Below, piece after piece: positions 1-10,800 of a stretch of 64,000 nt of DNA. The DNA is from Polytrichum commune (lineage: Eukaryota > Streptophyta > Polytrichopsida > Polytrichales > Polytrichaceae), in contig OX485804.1 in the NCBI GenBank assembly GCA_950295325.1, forward strand, positions 26,908,001-26,972,000. Direction: 5' to 3'. Position 1 is the stretch's first letter; each line of letters opens with the position of its first letter. Under the pieces are notes generated by a model. The model saw only the letters and a program-made list of their open reading frames with translations. It made no database searches and had not been told where the DNA came from. The position numbers and the translations under genes are program-made.

Positions 1-1028
1 ATGAATGACCTCGACCTCCAATCGCCTATTAATCCAGCTGATTTGGTATGTCTTTCTTGCCTCATCCATTTCTAGTTTTCTCTTTTTTGCTCTTCCATTT
101 TGTTTTCCTAATACTACCATTTTCATTTCTTACAGACTCGCAAGTTCTTCATCAAGGTTCTCGTGCGCAATGGTTCGGTTTTGAATGTCCGGACTTCGGA
201 CTTCGAAGACATGAGTTACAATTTGAAGAGAGATGGTTGGCTCAACAGTTTTGCGGATGCCAAAAACCAGTCGATGAGGGAGGACGGTGTCCCTTGGAGA
301 GGTGCTCATGAAAAGCATCCGGAGTTCTTCTCCATCCTTTTCTCCGCCCTCACGAATAAGGACGACATTATTATGGATTGGCAATGTGGCCTTGGTCGGT
401 TTTTCTTTTCCTTGTTTCATTTCCTTGTTTTTTTTCCTTACTTCATTTCCCATTCATTCCCTTATGCTCATCTTATGCCATTTTGTTTTTATAGGAGGTT
501 CCATGATTGCATGTCGTTCCATTCAACGCCATATTGTGGCGCTTGAGTCCGATCTCGACATCTTTAAGTCCATCCTCCTTCCTATGCGTGAAACTGAGCA
601 AGAACACACTTCTCAGCATGCTGCCCCACAACGAGGATCCGTTTTTGCTCCTCCTCCCCGGAAGATGGCCAAGCGCAATTTCGATTTGCTGTGTGCGTAA
701 GTTCGTTCTTGTCTTCTTACTTGCTTGTATTTGTATCTTCTTCTATCGGATTTTTTGGCTTGTACTAATTTGTTTTGTTTTTCCGTCTTGACTGTGCAGA
801 GTTCAAAATGAGAGTCCCATTTGTGTCCTTAATGCGGACATGTTTGCAACCCCTTCGACAACCTTCCAACTCCCTTCGTATGCCGCTGACCTTGCCAATC
901 TTTTGGCAGAAGCACCTTCCCCACCTCCTCGTCGCATTCGCCCTCTCAACAAAGTAGTATTTGATTTCCTAGACATAGAGGCCGACCAGGGCGAGGTTAG
1001 TGATAGACATGATAATCCTAGTTGTTGA
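1..1028 (+). CDS. DNA N4/N6-methyltransferase-like protein, 3' part (MT1)
   Basis: This is the 3' end of a spliced gene that continues left of the window. Inferred exons are 1-45, 136-394, 495-696 and 800-1028 (stop TGA 1026-1028). The introns are 90-103 bp with GT..AG ends; the second donor is the weaker GTCGGT. The joined frame contains an AdoMet-type segment (IIMDWQCGLGG across the 394/495 junction), then IVALESD, the spacing expected of motif I and the following acidic residue in N4/N6 amino-methyltransferases. The exon borders and residues match the fragment at 57528-58954: MN.L.L.SPIN before the first intron, VPWRG / TPWRG, RHIVALE.D and LPSYA.D. Two independent copies with the same intron positions support a real gene. 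The motif is degenerate and activity is not shown. The tail after about 870 is not recognised. The family assignment is inference from motifs. Confidence 0.68.
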
Positions 1029-1194
1029 CTACACCTGGTGCGTTTGGAACCCCTATTGTCTATGTTTTCTTTATGTTTGAGTTACTTACAAATTCCCTTG
1101 TTGAATTTCCATTGCCCTTTTTAAAACCCCATTTAACTCCATCATCTTATGTGTTTTTTACCTTTCAATCTCTCTTTCAATTACTTATCTTATG

Positions 1195-3060
1195 TCCATA
1201 AGTGGCCGACCCTCTCGGAACCGAGAGGGTCTAGGATGGTTTTAGTATGGACCAGATTTTCACAACTATGATGTGGCTTCAGTATGTGACTGTATGTGGA
1301 CCAGCTAGTTATTCATGTTGAAATTGTTCGCGGGTGCATGAAAGGGAGACCCTCTCGGAACCCAGAGGGTCAAGGTGGGGATATTAAGGACCAGATTTTG
1401 ACAACTATGATTTTGCTTGTGTATGTGAATGTATTTGGACCAACTAGTTATTCATCTTCAAAAGATTTGTGTTTGCAAGAGAATGAGACCCTCTCGGAAC
1501 CGAGAGGGTCAAGGTGGGGATAGTATGGACCAGATTTTGACAACTATGATGTGGCTTGTGTATATGTTTCTTTGTGGACCACTTAGTAATTCATGTTGAG
1601 AATTTTTGTGTGTGCACTAGGATGAGACTCTCTCGGAACCGAGAGGGTCTAGGATGGGTTTAGTATGGACCAGATTTTGAAAACTATGATGTGGCTTTTG
1701 TTTGTGAATGTATGTGGACCAACTAGTAATTCATGTTGAAATTGTTTGCGGGTTCGTGAGAGGGAGACCCTCTCGGAACCGAGAGGGTCGAGGTTGGGAT
1801 AGTGTGGACCAGATTTCGACAACTCAGATGTGGCTTGTGTATGTGAATGTATTTGGACCAACTAGTTATTCATGTTCAAAACTTTTGTGTGTGCATGAGT
1901 GTTAGACCCTCTCAGAACCGAGAGGGTGAATTTGGGGTTAGTATGGACCAGAATTTGACAATTATGATTTGGCTTGTCTATGTGTATGTATGTGGTCCAT
2001 CTAGTTAGTCATAATGAAATTGATTTTGGGTGCATGAGAGTGAGACCCTCTCGGAACCGAGAGGGTCAAGTTGGGGACAGTATGGACCAGATTTTGTCAA
2101 CTATGATTTGCCTTGTGTATATGTTTGTTTGTGGACCAATTATTAGTTCATGTTGAAAAGTTTTGTTTGTGCACTAGGATGAGACCCTCTCGGAACCGAC
2201 AGTGTCTAGGATGGGTTTAGTATGGACCAGATTTTGAAAACTATGATGTGGCTTTTGTATGTGAATGTATGTGGACCAACTAGTAATTCATGTTGAAAAT
2301 GTTTGCGAGTGCATGAGAGGGAGACCCTCTCGGAACCGAGAGGGTCGAGGTTGGGATAGTGTGGACCACATTTCGACAACTCTGATTTGGCTTGTTTATG
2401 TGAATGTATTTGGACCAAGTAGTTATTCATGTTCAAAACTTTTGTGTGTGCATGAGAGTGAGACCCTCTCGGAACCGAGAGGGTGAATTTGGGGTTAGTA
2501 TGGACCAGATTTTGACAACTATGATTTGGCTTGTCTATGTGTATGTATGTGGTCCATCTAGTTAGTAATAATGAAATTGATTTTGGGTGCATGTTAGTGA
2601 GACCCTCTCGGAACCGAGAGGGTCAAGTTGGGGATAGTATGGACCAGATTTTGACAACTATGACTTGGCTTGTCTATGTGTATGTATGTGGACTAGGTAG
2701 GTACTTAGGTTGTTAATGTTTGTGTATTCATAAGAGGCCCACCCTCTCGGAACCGAGAGGGTCAATGTTGGGATAGTATGGACCAGATTTTTACAACTAT
2801 GATGTGCCTTGTGGATGTGAATGTATGTGGTCTAGGTGGGTACTTACGTTTGAAATTTTTGTATATGCATGAGAGTGATACCCTCTCGGGTGTAGGTTGT
2901 GATAGTAAGGACCAGATTTTCACAACTATTATGTGCCTTCTGTATGTGCATGTATGTGTATTACGTAGGTACTTAGGTTGAAAACGTTTGTGTATCCTTG
3001 ACAGTGAGACCCTCTCGGAACCGAGAGGGTCAAGGTGGGGATATTATGGATAGTATTCAT
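1195..3060. repeat. 139-bp tandem satellite with a palindrome in each unit
   Basis: About 13 units are spaced 138-141 bp apart, with palindromes near 1209, 1349, 1488, 1626, 1765, 1903, 2042, 2183, 2322, 2461, 2601, 2740, a half-site near 2880, and 3008. Each palindrome is arm ACCCTCTCGG, centre AA, arm CCGAGAGGGT. The text between palindromes (GTATGGACCAGATTTT..) is also repeated. Units show four alternating subtypes; the unit at 1626 resembles that at 2183 and 1765 resembles 2322, giving a higher-order period of about 557 bp. Short open frames on both strands are by-products of repetition. Confidence 0.92.
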
Positions 3061-3119
3061 TTTTACATGAATGTATGTGGATTAGGTAGGTAATTAGATT
3101 TTGTCAACTTGAGTGGTTG

Positions 3120-3265
3120 GACTACTTGTGGACCCTCTCGGTTTCGAGAGGTTCCAGTGGTTGGGGGTTTCATCCAGTGGTTGGGGGTTTCTTTTTGGGG
3201 TTCATATTTGTCAAGGGGTTCGACTATTTGGGAACCCTCTCGGTTCCGAGAGGGTCCCCGGGTAT
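3120..3265. repeat. Variant palindrome pair at the edge of the 139-bp satellite
   Basis: Two further copies of the palindrome lie at about 3131 (right arm partly mutated) and 3233 (arms intact, centre TT instead of AA). They are only ~102 bp apart and sit in unrelated GGTTGGGGGTTTC-rich sequence. The palindrome is therefore not confined to the 139-bp unit. Confidence 0.8.
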
Positions 3266-3689
3266 GGGGTTCATCCCAGATTTTTGCATGTGGCATTATA
3301 GCCATAATGTTATATATTGCATCCTCTGTCATTATGTGCAATATTAGTTAAGATCCCCTAGTTAAGTTCAGATTCATCCCATTAATGTAATGCATTGAAT
3401 GCATATCTCCTTCCAATTATGGTCACATCCCCGTGCACCCTTTTCACATTGTGCCGCTCCAAGCACGTGCTCTCCTATTTCGGCATGTAATACTTTCAAG
3501 CCCAAGCATTGTGCTACTCCAACCTATTGAGTGCTCGGACTCTCAACTCTGTTTCTACAAGATTGTCAACCTTGTTTCAGGTGAATGCTCTCACTTCCGA
3601 TTGCCCTAGATGTGTAGTCCTTATTCTTGAGTTGGATTCAGGTGTTGATTTGGTTAGGATTTTTGGATGCTCTCACTTTTAATGGCCCA
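3266..3689. other. Non-coding stretch, nothing recognised
   Basis: AT-rich sequence between two satellites. No open frame with composition or motifs of a gene, no RNA gene and no repeat of note was seen. Confidence 0.5.
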
Positions 3690-4985
3690 AAAATTTCAGA
3701 TTCTATGCTCTTGTTTTTGAGGTTAAGCCCTTGGCCAAAAATTTCAGATTGTAGGCTCTTGTTTGTGAGGTTAAGTCCTTGGCCTAACATATCAGATTAG
3801 TGGCTCTTGTGTGTGAGGTTAAGCCCTTGCCCAAAGATTTCAGATTGTTAGATCTTGTATATGGTGTTGAGGCCTTGGCCAAAAATTTCAGATTGTTGGC
3901 TCTTGTGTGTGAGGTTAAGCCGTTGCCCAAAAATTTCATATTCTATGCTCTTGTATGTGAGGTTAAGCCCTTGCCCACAACTTTCAGATTCTATGGTTTG
4001 TATATGGTGTTGAGGCCTTGGCCAAAAATTTCAGATTGTAGGCTCTTCTTTGTGAGGTTAAGTCCTTGGCCAAACATATCAGATTAGTTGCTCTTGTATG
4101 TGATGTTAAGGCCTTCTCCAAACATATCAGATTAGTGGCTCTTGTGTGTGAGGTTAAGCCCTTGCCCAAAAATTTCAGATTGTTAGCTCTTGTATATGGT
4201 GTTGAGGCCTTGGCCAAAAATTTCAGATTGTTGGCTCTTGTGTGTGAGGTTAAGGCCTTGGCCAACAATTTCAGATTGTAGGCTTTTGAATGTGATGTTA
4301 AGGCCTTGGCCAAATATTTCAGATTGTGGGCTCTTGTGTGTGAGGTTAAGGCCTTGGCCAACAATTTCATATTGTAGGCTTTTGAATGTGATGTTAAGGC
4401 CTTGGCCAAATATTTCAAATTGTGGGCTCTTGTATATGAGGTTAAAGCCTTGGCTAAACATATCAGATTAGTGGCTCTTCTGTGTGAGGTTAAGGCATTG
4501 GCCAAAAGTTTGTGATTGTTAGCTCTTGTAGATGGGGTTGAGGCCTTGGCCAAAAATTTGTTATTGTAGCCTCTTGTATGTGAGGTTAAGGCCTTGGCCA
4601 AACATATCAGATTAGGGGCTCTTGTGTGTGAGCTTAAGCCCTTGCCCAAAAATTTCAGATTGTTAGCTCTTGTATATGGTGTTGAGGCCTTGGCCAAAAA
4701 TTTCAGATTGTTGGCTCTTGTGTGTGAGGTTAAGGCCTTGGCCAACAATTTCAGATTGTAGGCTTTTGAATGTGATGTTAAGGCCTTGGCCAAATATTTC
4801 AGATTGTGGGCTCTTGTATATGAGGTTAAAGCCTTGGCTAAACATATCATATTAGTGGCTCTTGTGTGTGAGGTTAAGGCATTGGCCAAAAGTTTGTGAT
4901 TGTTAGCTCTTGTTTATGGGGTTGAGGCCTTGGCCAAACATTTGTTATTGTAGCCTCTTGTATGTGAGGTTAAGGCCTTGAACAC
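3690..4985. repeat. 48-bp tandem satellite
   Basis: About 26 units of roughly 48 bp, typified by GAGGTTAAGGCCTTGGCCAA followed by AATTTCAGATTGT and GGCTCTTGTGTGT. Blocks of ten units recur: the text from about 4163 repeats almost exactly from about 4643 (480 bp = 10 x 48). Because 48 is divisible by three, one minus-strand frame stays open for about 300 codons (4889-3984) as a 16-residue repeat. That frame has no start context or domain and is best read as a by-product. Confidence 0.9.
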
Positions 4986-5368
4986 TATATTCGGTATTTG
5001 GAGACTTTTTGTTGATTATGAGACTATATAAGGATGCACCTTTCAAAATTGGACCAGTAATGACGACTAAAAATCCCATATGTATAATGGTATGCTACTA
5101 TTATTATACATAAAGGCATGGAAGTGAACAAAAATGTGAGGCATACATGAAAATAGTTGCGTATGAAATCACAACTCGTTATGAATGGAAGGGAAGGTGC
5201 GAAGAATGAAAGTTGAATGAATTAATTGGGATTGAAATACAATTATAATGGAAATACCATCAATGTCTTGAGTAACTTGGAATAGCATAGAAAGTAAGCA
5301 CTTAAATATGTTCTACACCTAAGCCCATTTAGGGAGTCCGTCCCACTAGTACGCTTCTAGACGTCACA
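4986..5368. other. Non-coding stretch, nothing recognised
   Basis: AT-rich unique sequence 3' of the minus-strand proline-rich gene. It probably contains that gene's 3' untranslated region. No other feature is seen. Confidence 0.45.
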
Positions 5369-6369
5369 CTAGTCCGACCCACTATTTTTTTTGGCGGCTA
5401 AGCCCTTTTTTTTGGCGGCCTCCATGGCTCTAAAAATCTCAGGCCCACGACTGTATCCTTGTGTGTTGCCTGGACAGGAATATGTGTCGTTCTTGCATGT
5501 TTCAGGACGCGCTCCCGAATTGTACGAGGTGGTATTATAAGTAGAATGCGAGGGCGTTTGCGAAAGGGAACGTCTTGCGCTTCTCCGGAGGGCCAGACAA
5601 TGATCGGACTCGGAAGATGCGGCCTTGAGGGCGTGCCTATCCAAGGAGGACGTGGAGGAGGGCCGGGCACCAAGCGAGCGGGTAACCACCTGCGAAACAA
5701 CGTCATAGGAAGATAAGAATAGGAATGGAGTGGGGAAAATAATGAGGGCGGTTTGGGATGGGCGCTCGTAAAGAGAACGGCACGCAAACGGAAGACAAGG
5801 AAAGCAAAAGCGAGAAAGGGGTTCAGGGTTGAGGAGGGCACCTTGGCTTTGGGGACGTCCATGCGGGGAACGGTGGGAACGAGGGGGGCGTCGACGGGAG
5901 CATCCGGAGCCGATGGAACTATTGCAATTATGTTGGATGGCGGGGGGGAGTCGAGGCGTGGAGGGCCCACGATCGCGGAGGACGTTGCGGGGGGAGGAAC
6001 GGAGTCGGCGGGGGAGGTGTGGCAACGGGGGCCTTCCATGCGGAGACGCCGGCTCGGCCCGCGACGAGCGACGGCGTCGTCCCTCGAGGGCGAGAGGTGT
6101 CCCAAACGAACGAGCGTCCGTTTCTCCTTGGAGAGGGGGGAGGGCGACGGGGCGTAGGCGCGGGCGACAAGTGGTGGGGGCGGGCTGTTGACGACGCCGT
6201 CGTCGATGCCGACGTCGCGGGAGTAATCCACGGCCGAGGCCGCGTCGACCGCCGAGAACTGGTAGAGGGATGGCATTTGGAAGCCCGTGACGTCGCGGGA
6301 AGGGGAGGCAGGGGGCGAGAGGAGACGGGAAGGGCCGTCGACCACAGGGGCGTCGCATATGGGGGCAGA
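5369..6369 (-). CDS. Proline-rich protein of unknown function, two exons
   Basis: Proposed exons on the minus strand are 6369-5842 and 5689-5369, joined by a 152-bp GT-AG intron (donor AAG|GTGCCC, acceptor TTTCGCAG). The join is phase 0 and gives about 282 codons to a TAG at 5371-5369. Exon 1 starts after an acceptor-like CCCATAG, so at least one upstream exon is missing from this model; the first in-frame ATG lies in ..GFQMPSLY. The product is Pro/Ser/Ala-rich (SPPPP, SVPPPATSS) and ends in a basic tail (MEAAKKKGLAAKK). Three overlapping long frames exist here; this one was chosen because it gives clean splice sites and a coherent C-terminus. It lies downstream of and colinear with the HAD gene and could be further exons of it. 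Function unknown. Confidence 0.45.
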
Positions 6370-6480
6370 CTATGGGCAAGAACAACAACAACAACAATCA
6401 CAACAACAAAAGACATCCAAAAACGAAGCAAGCATTAGTAAATGTGAACCACATGATACAAGCAAAGACATGGAGGCATT

Positions 6481-7248
6481 TCAAATCAATTTATTGAGTT
6501 TGGCGAGCCTCATGATGCTCTTGAATACATTATCGCGGGGGCTTAGCGCCGCATTGCCGAAGGGGTTGGACCTAACAAAAAATGGGATGCTACCGGCGTG
6601 GAGCACGAGCCTTCTAAGGTAGGGGGCTAGCCTATCGACCAAAAATGTGTCTTGCCTATCGCCGGTCCAAGTGTCCGGGAAGATGACGTTGCCCGGGGGG
6701 TTCAAGACGCTCTTGGTGGGGCTGTCGTCGATGAGGACGGTGTTCTCTGGAGTCGGCCACCACCCGTGCGGCGTCCCTTGCAGACGGGGGACGCCTCGCC
6801 AGAGTCTCGAGCGGAGGACCTTGAGGAACTGTTGTCCTCCGCCCCGACCGCCAAACTTGGGCACCGGTTGACCTTTCTCGTCGAGCAGCTCGTCGCAGTC
6901 CTCTTGGCCGAGGACGAGGCAAGGGCTCGGGAGATCGCGGAACAAGAAGTGCACGATGGGCTCGGTGTTCTCCATGACCATGGAGCTCCACACAATGACG
7001 TGAGCGAACTCGACCACCTCGCGAAGGAAGTCACGCAAGCCGGGACGGGCGCGGACAGCCTTGCGGTTAATGAGGGTGTCGAGCTCGCCGTCGTAGTCCC
7101 TTTCGTCGGGGTGACGGAAGGGACGCGTGGGGACCCTTGGGATGTGTTGGGTGTGACACAACACCCCGTTGAGGTCAAAAACGATGAAAGGTTTGTTCCG
7201 GGTGGGAGGTCCACTGGTAGAGGGGTTGCGACCAATCTCCGGGGGGTC
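6481..7248 (-). CDS. FCP1/NIF-like HAD phosphatase domain protein
   Basis: The frame begins after an acceptor-like TTCATCACAG at 7258-7249 and runs about 255 codons to TGA at 6483-6481. HAD signatures in order are FIVFDLNGVLCHT near residue 25 (motif I), VIVWSSMVMEN (motif II), the substrate-cap region with GWWPTPEN, and VLIDDSPTK (motif III). This is the arrangement of FCP1/SCP-like (NLI-interacting-factor) protein-serine phosphatases. The second aspartate of DxDxT is replaced by asparagine (DLN), as in some plant DLNG-type members, so catalysis may be reduced. No transmembrane or transit segment is obvious. It lies 3' of the DGQHS gene on the same strand; a phase-0 donor (GAG|GTAACT at about 7861) could also splice into it, which would make one fused protein. 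Confidence 0.72.
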   Translation of the reverse strand, partial: DPPEIGRNPSTSGPPTRNKPFIVFDLNGVLCHTQHIPRVPTRPFRHPDERDYDGELDTLINRKAVRARPGLRDFLREVVEFAHVIVWSSMVMENTEPIVHFLFRDLPSPCLVLGQEDCDELLDEKGQPVPKFGGRGGGQQFLKVLRSRLWRGVPRLQGTPHGWWPTPENTVLIDDSPTKSVLNPPGNVIFPDTWTGDRQDTFLVDRLAPYLRRLVLHAGSIPFFVRSNPFGNAALSPRDNVFKSIMRLAKLNKLI

Positions 7249-7851
7249 CTGTGATGAACAACGCGACTAGTTTAATTCTATGATCCAATAATGAAATTTT
7301 GCGTAGAAAATGAAGACGGTGCATTATGGGGAAAGACGAGGAAGTGAGGAGAGTGCAAGGAAAATGTGCTCAAGGGCACACTTGCGAACGAGCGTTCGTG
7401 AATGAAGGCTGCGGGGGCGGTGCGCATCATTTACGAGCGCTCGTTCGTGAGCGCGGCTACACGTACATTTACGAGCGGTCGTTCGCGAATGAGGTGGACA
7501 GTGGGTCGCAGCCTTTCACGAACGAGCGTTCGCGAATGAGGTGGGTATGCAAGAATCAACATAATCTCATCAACATATACAACATACGAGAAGGGGTCGA
7601 GGGCAGAGAATTTGAAGCAACGCGATGCAGATAACATAGGCTCATATATTAATCCGTTGAATATTTACATTTCTCACGTGATAGTCTATCACATTTTCCT
7701 AAGGCAAAATGATGCCGTGTCCTACAAAACTGTTCGGCCCTAAGGGGGACCGCTGAAGAGGGCTCTCGCAAGGCCACTGGATGTCGATGAAGATAAAAAC
7801 ATCGCGATGTTAGAGAGGTTACGAACGCGCGTTCGTTAAAAAATGGTATTC
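7249..7851 (-). other. Intergenic stretch or long intron with palindromes
   Basis: No coding frame was recognised. It holds one perfect ACGAACG..CGTTCGT palindrome (7821-7836) and four degenerate ones (near 7384, 7434, 7470 and 7518). A GAG|GTAACT donor at about 7861 and an acceptor at 7249 would allow it to be an intron joining the DGQHS gene to the HAD domain. Otherwise it is the spacer between two genes. Confidence 0.5.
7384..7540. repeat. Cluster of degenerate ACGAACG palindromes
   Basis: Four copies at about 7384, 7434, 7470 and 7518 carry substitutions in one arm (for example ACGAGCG or TTCGCGA). Partner changes in the other arm were not seen. The copy at 7518 has GAGGTGGGTATGCA on its right, the same flank as copies at 23446 and, diverged, 27610. 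Confidence 0.75.
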
Positions 7852-10800
7852 TCAGAGGAGAGTTACCTCGTCATCGGGGGGAGGGGTAGCGGCGCTGGAC
7901 CGAGCAGCAGGTCCCTCCTCAACGATTAACGAACGCGCGTTCGTAACCTCCACAGCTGCAGCCGCCTCTGTCTCCATGGCCTCTGCCTCACGCTCCGGTT
8001 GAGAGGCATGTGTCGCCTGGATGCGCAGCGCGTCTTCTTCCTCGGCGCCCAGGTCGAGCGCGTCCATCCTGACATCCTCCATCCACGCCGCATGGGTTTC
8101 TTCCACGTCCATCCCATGCACCCCTGGTGCGTCATTGGGGCTCCCCTGCGTGTCCTCCACAATGACCATGTCAGTGTGTCGCGCAGAGTCATCGCCATGT
8201 CTGTCTACTACCCTGGGGACGACGGTGAAAGACGATGCATCGGTGTATGAGGGCAGTCCTACCCTTGAAGGGGGAGGGGTGAGGACTGGAGGACCTGAAG
8301 ATTCACGAACGCGCGTTCGTAAATCCTCGTCCTCCTGGATGGCCGCCGCCACAGCATCGTGGGAGGTGGTCGAGGGAACCTCTGGTGGCGGAGGAGTGCC
8401 AACAGGCGTGGGGTGGGGCGCCTGCTGGCGGGAAGGCCCTCCGGTGAACATGCCCGGTGGAGGGGATTGGGAGGGGTATCCTCCAGGGAAGGGGTAGGCC
8501 GGCTGGGGGGGCGCCGAGAAGCTCTGCATACGCTGGAGCATGGCGAGGATGGCGTCCGTCTTCTCGTTGGACTGCCTCAGCTCCTCCTGAATTGCGAACA
8601 TTTTCTTGGCATTCTCCTCTGCCGCCTTCGCCATGTCCTCCTTCATCTTTTGCTCGAGCTTGGCGTTAAGCTCGGCGACGGACAACGCCTCCTCCTTGAC
8701 CCGCTTGTTCTTGTCGAAGTCTACCCCCAGCTCGACCATGATCTCCATGTCGCCCTCGTCCTCATCGGAGACCTCGATGATTGCCCCCGGAGGCAGCTCC
8801 ACGTAGGGGGTCTTCTTCATCCTCCGCCTCGTGTTGCGGTACTGGTCCAACGTCGGTCGGGACCGTTGGTCCAGAAGGTCGAGGTTCTCCATCTTGGGAA
8901 CCACGATCGGCCTGGGCGACACGGATGTCGAGCATCCCCCGGGAGTGCCGAATGCCTCCGCTCCAGACGTTCTCGCGGGGAGGACATCTTGGGTTGTCCC
9001 CGCCGACGACCCCGTGTATCCACCCGGAGTCCCTTGCACGTCGGATGGATTTCCCGACGGCGCCAAAATGCGGAGAGGAGTGACGTCCAAGGATCGGAGG
9101 ATCGCCTCGATGTTGTAGGAGGGCGCGGGCTCGTCGTCGTCCGTCTCCATGGCGGGCATGCCTTCGTCGACGGGCATGTTGATGTCCGTCCTCGGGAGGG
9201 ACATGTCCTCCAGGTCCATCGTGGAGGCCTTCGCCCTGTGCACGTGGAAGTCCTCCTCGTCGATGGCTTCAATGAAGCTGTTGACGACCAGCCCCAGCAT
9301 CTGAGATTCAAGCAAATACGTTAGAAAATACGAACGTGCGTTCGTAAACATCAACGACGAGAAACAATGTCATCAAACCCAAGACAAGTTGAGGTGAACT
9401 TTACGAACGAGCGTTCGTAAATATTAGTTGGAGAGCTTACCATCGCAGCGTACATGAACTTGCTGCCGCCACAAACGTTGTACACGGTCTCTCCGCTTAT
9501 TGCCACGCTCTGCAAAACGGAGACGTAGAACTCCAACCTGAGTTCCATCGCCGGGAAGACAGTGTACAAGGTCTCCTGCAGCAGATCCTTGGGAGGGGGA
9601 TGGGGGATGCTGTAGATCTTCTTGAACGTAGTGTTCGCCTTGACAGGGGCTCGCCCATTCCGCAGCGCGTTGTACGTCAAGAAGACGAGGCTGACCGCCC
9701 CCACCTGTTTGTTCCCCCTGGCCTCGTTGATGGCCACGATCCCTTCCGTCTTGGCGGGCACGTAAGTGCTGTGGAAGATGCTGTACTCAAATTTGATCGA
9801 CTTCTCGTACAGGTCGACTACAGCAGAGAGCTTCTCCTGCTCGACTATCCACAGCCAAACGTGAGGCTCCCTCATGTCCGGAGACTTGTGCTCCTTGAAC
9901 TTGGCCATGAAGGGGTCGTAGAAAGGTATGTCCTTCCCCCCCTGCCTCGACGCACCGGGGATCCCCCTGAAATCGATCAGGGCAAATGGGCACCCCCGTC
10001 GATCCTCCCTCACCTCGGCCCTGCTCATGGTCCGGTCCCACTTGGAAAATGTCACCCTCTCCACTCCTTTTGTCAACAGACAAAATCTGGCCACTCCTTC
10101 GAATGTGGCCAACCTCTTCCGCGTCAAAAAGCTTCTGTATTGCTCCACCTCTTGGGGATCCGTCTCGGTTTTCTTTGTCCTCTTGTTCCCCTTCTGCTTC
10201 AAAATGGAGGCGTGCTCCTTGACAAGACAACGCATTGAGGGTCCGGAGATGTTGTAGTCGACCTTGAACATCTTCCAGCTGGCCCAATTAATGTCCCCGT
10301 CGGCTAGGATGAGTGCGTACTCTGGTATTAGGGCGCTCAACTCCCTCATTGCAGCAGTCTTCAGCTTGCGGTGTTCGCACCATTCCTTGATGGAATACGT
10401 GCCGGGCTTGTGTCTTGGCCTCTTCAAAAATATCTTCGGGTATGGGATGGTTCTTCCCACAGTGTTCCCAAGAAGATGCACCGCGCACCTCTGCAACTCG
10501 GACTCTGTTAACCCTTGAAGGGACCTGAAGAACTCCCTCAGTAGTGGAGGGGCCTCCCCGGTCTTCTCCGCGCTGTACTTCTCCTCGGTGTCGGGGTTGA
10601 CCAGATCGCCCGAGCTGTGCGCATCAAAAAATTGTGTCCACAACTCCCAAGTGTCCCTGTTGCAACAGATGAGGCGGAGCTCACCCTTGAGCTCCAGGAC
10701 AGACTTGGTTGTTGTAGACTTCATGTCGATGGAGGAGAACTTGTCCACCATCGCGTCGCAGAATGCCTGCAGCAAGAAAAACATCAGTAACGCACAAAAT

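Noticed and set aside
1195-3265. Regularly spaced palindromic repeats resembling a CRISPR array
   Set aside because: The segments between palindromes are themselves repeats of each other, the spacing is far longer than CRISPR spacers, there are no cas genes and the context is eukaryotic.
3984-4889. 301-codon minus-strand open frame
   Set aside because: It is an automatic result of a 48-bp tandem repeat without stops in that frame; no domain or start context.
5369-6438. Other long frames on both strands in the GC-rich region (for example 6019-6438 plus, 5928-6431 minus)
   Set aside because: High GC removes stops in all frames. The chosen minus-strand model alone gives clean splice sites and a coherent C-terminus.
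8359-9324. 321-codon plus-strand frame opposite the DGQHS gene last exon
   Set aside because: Antisense shadow of a GC-rich coding exon with splice-supported borders on the minus strand.
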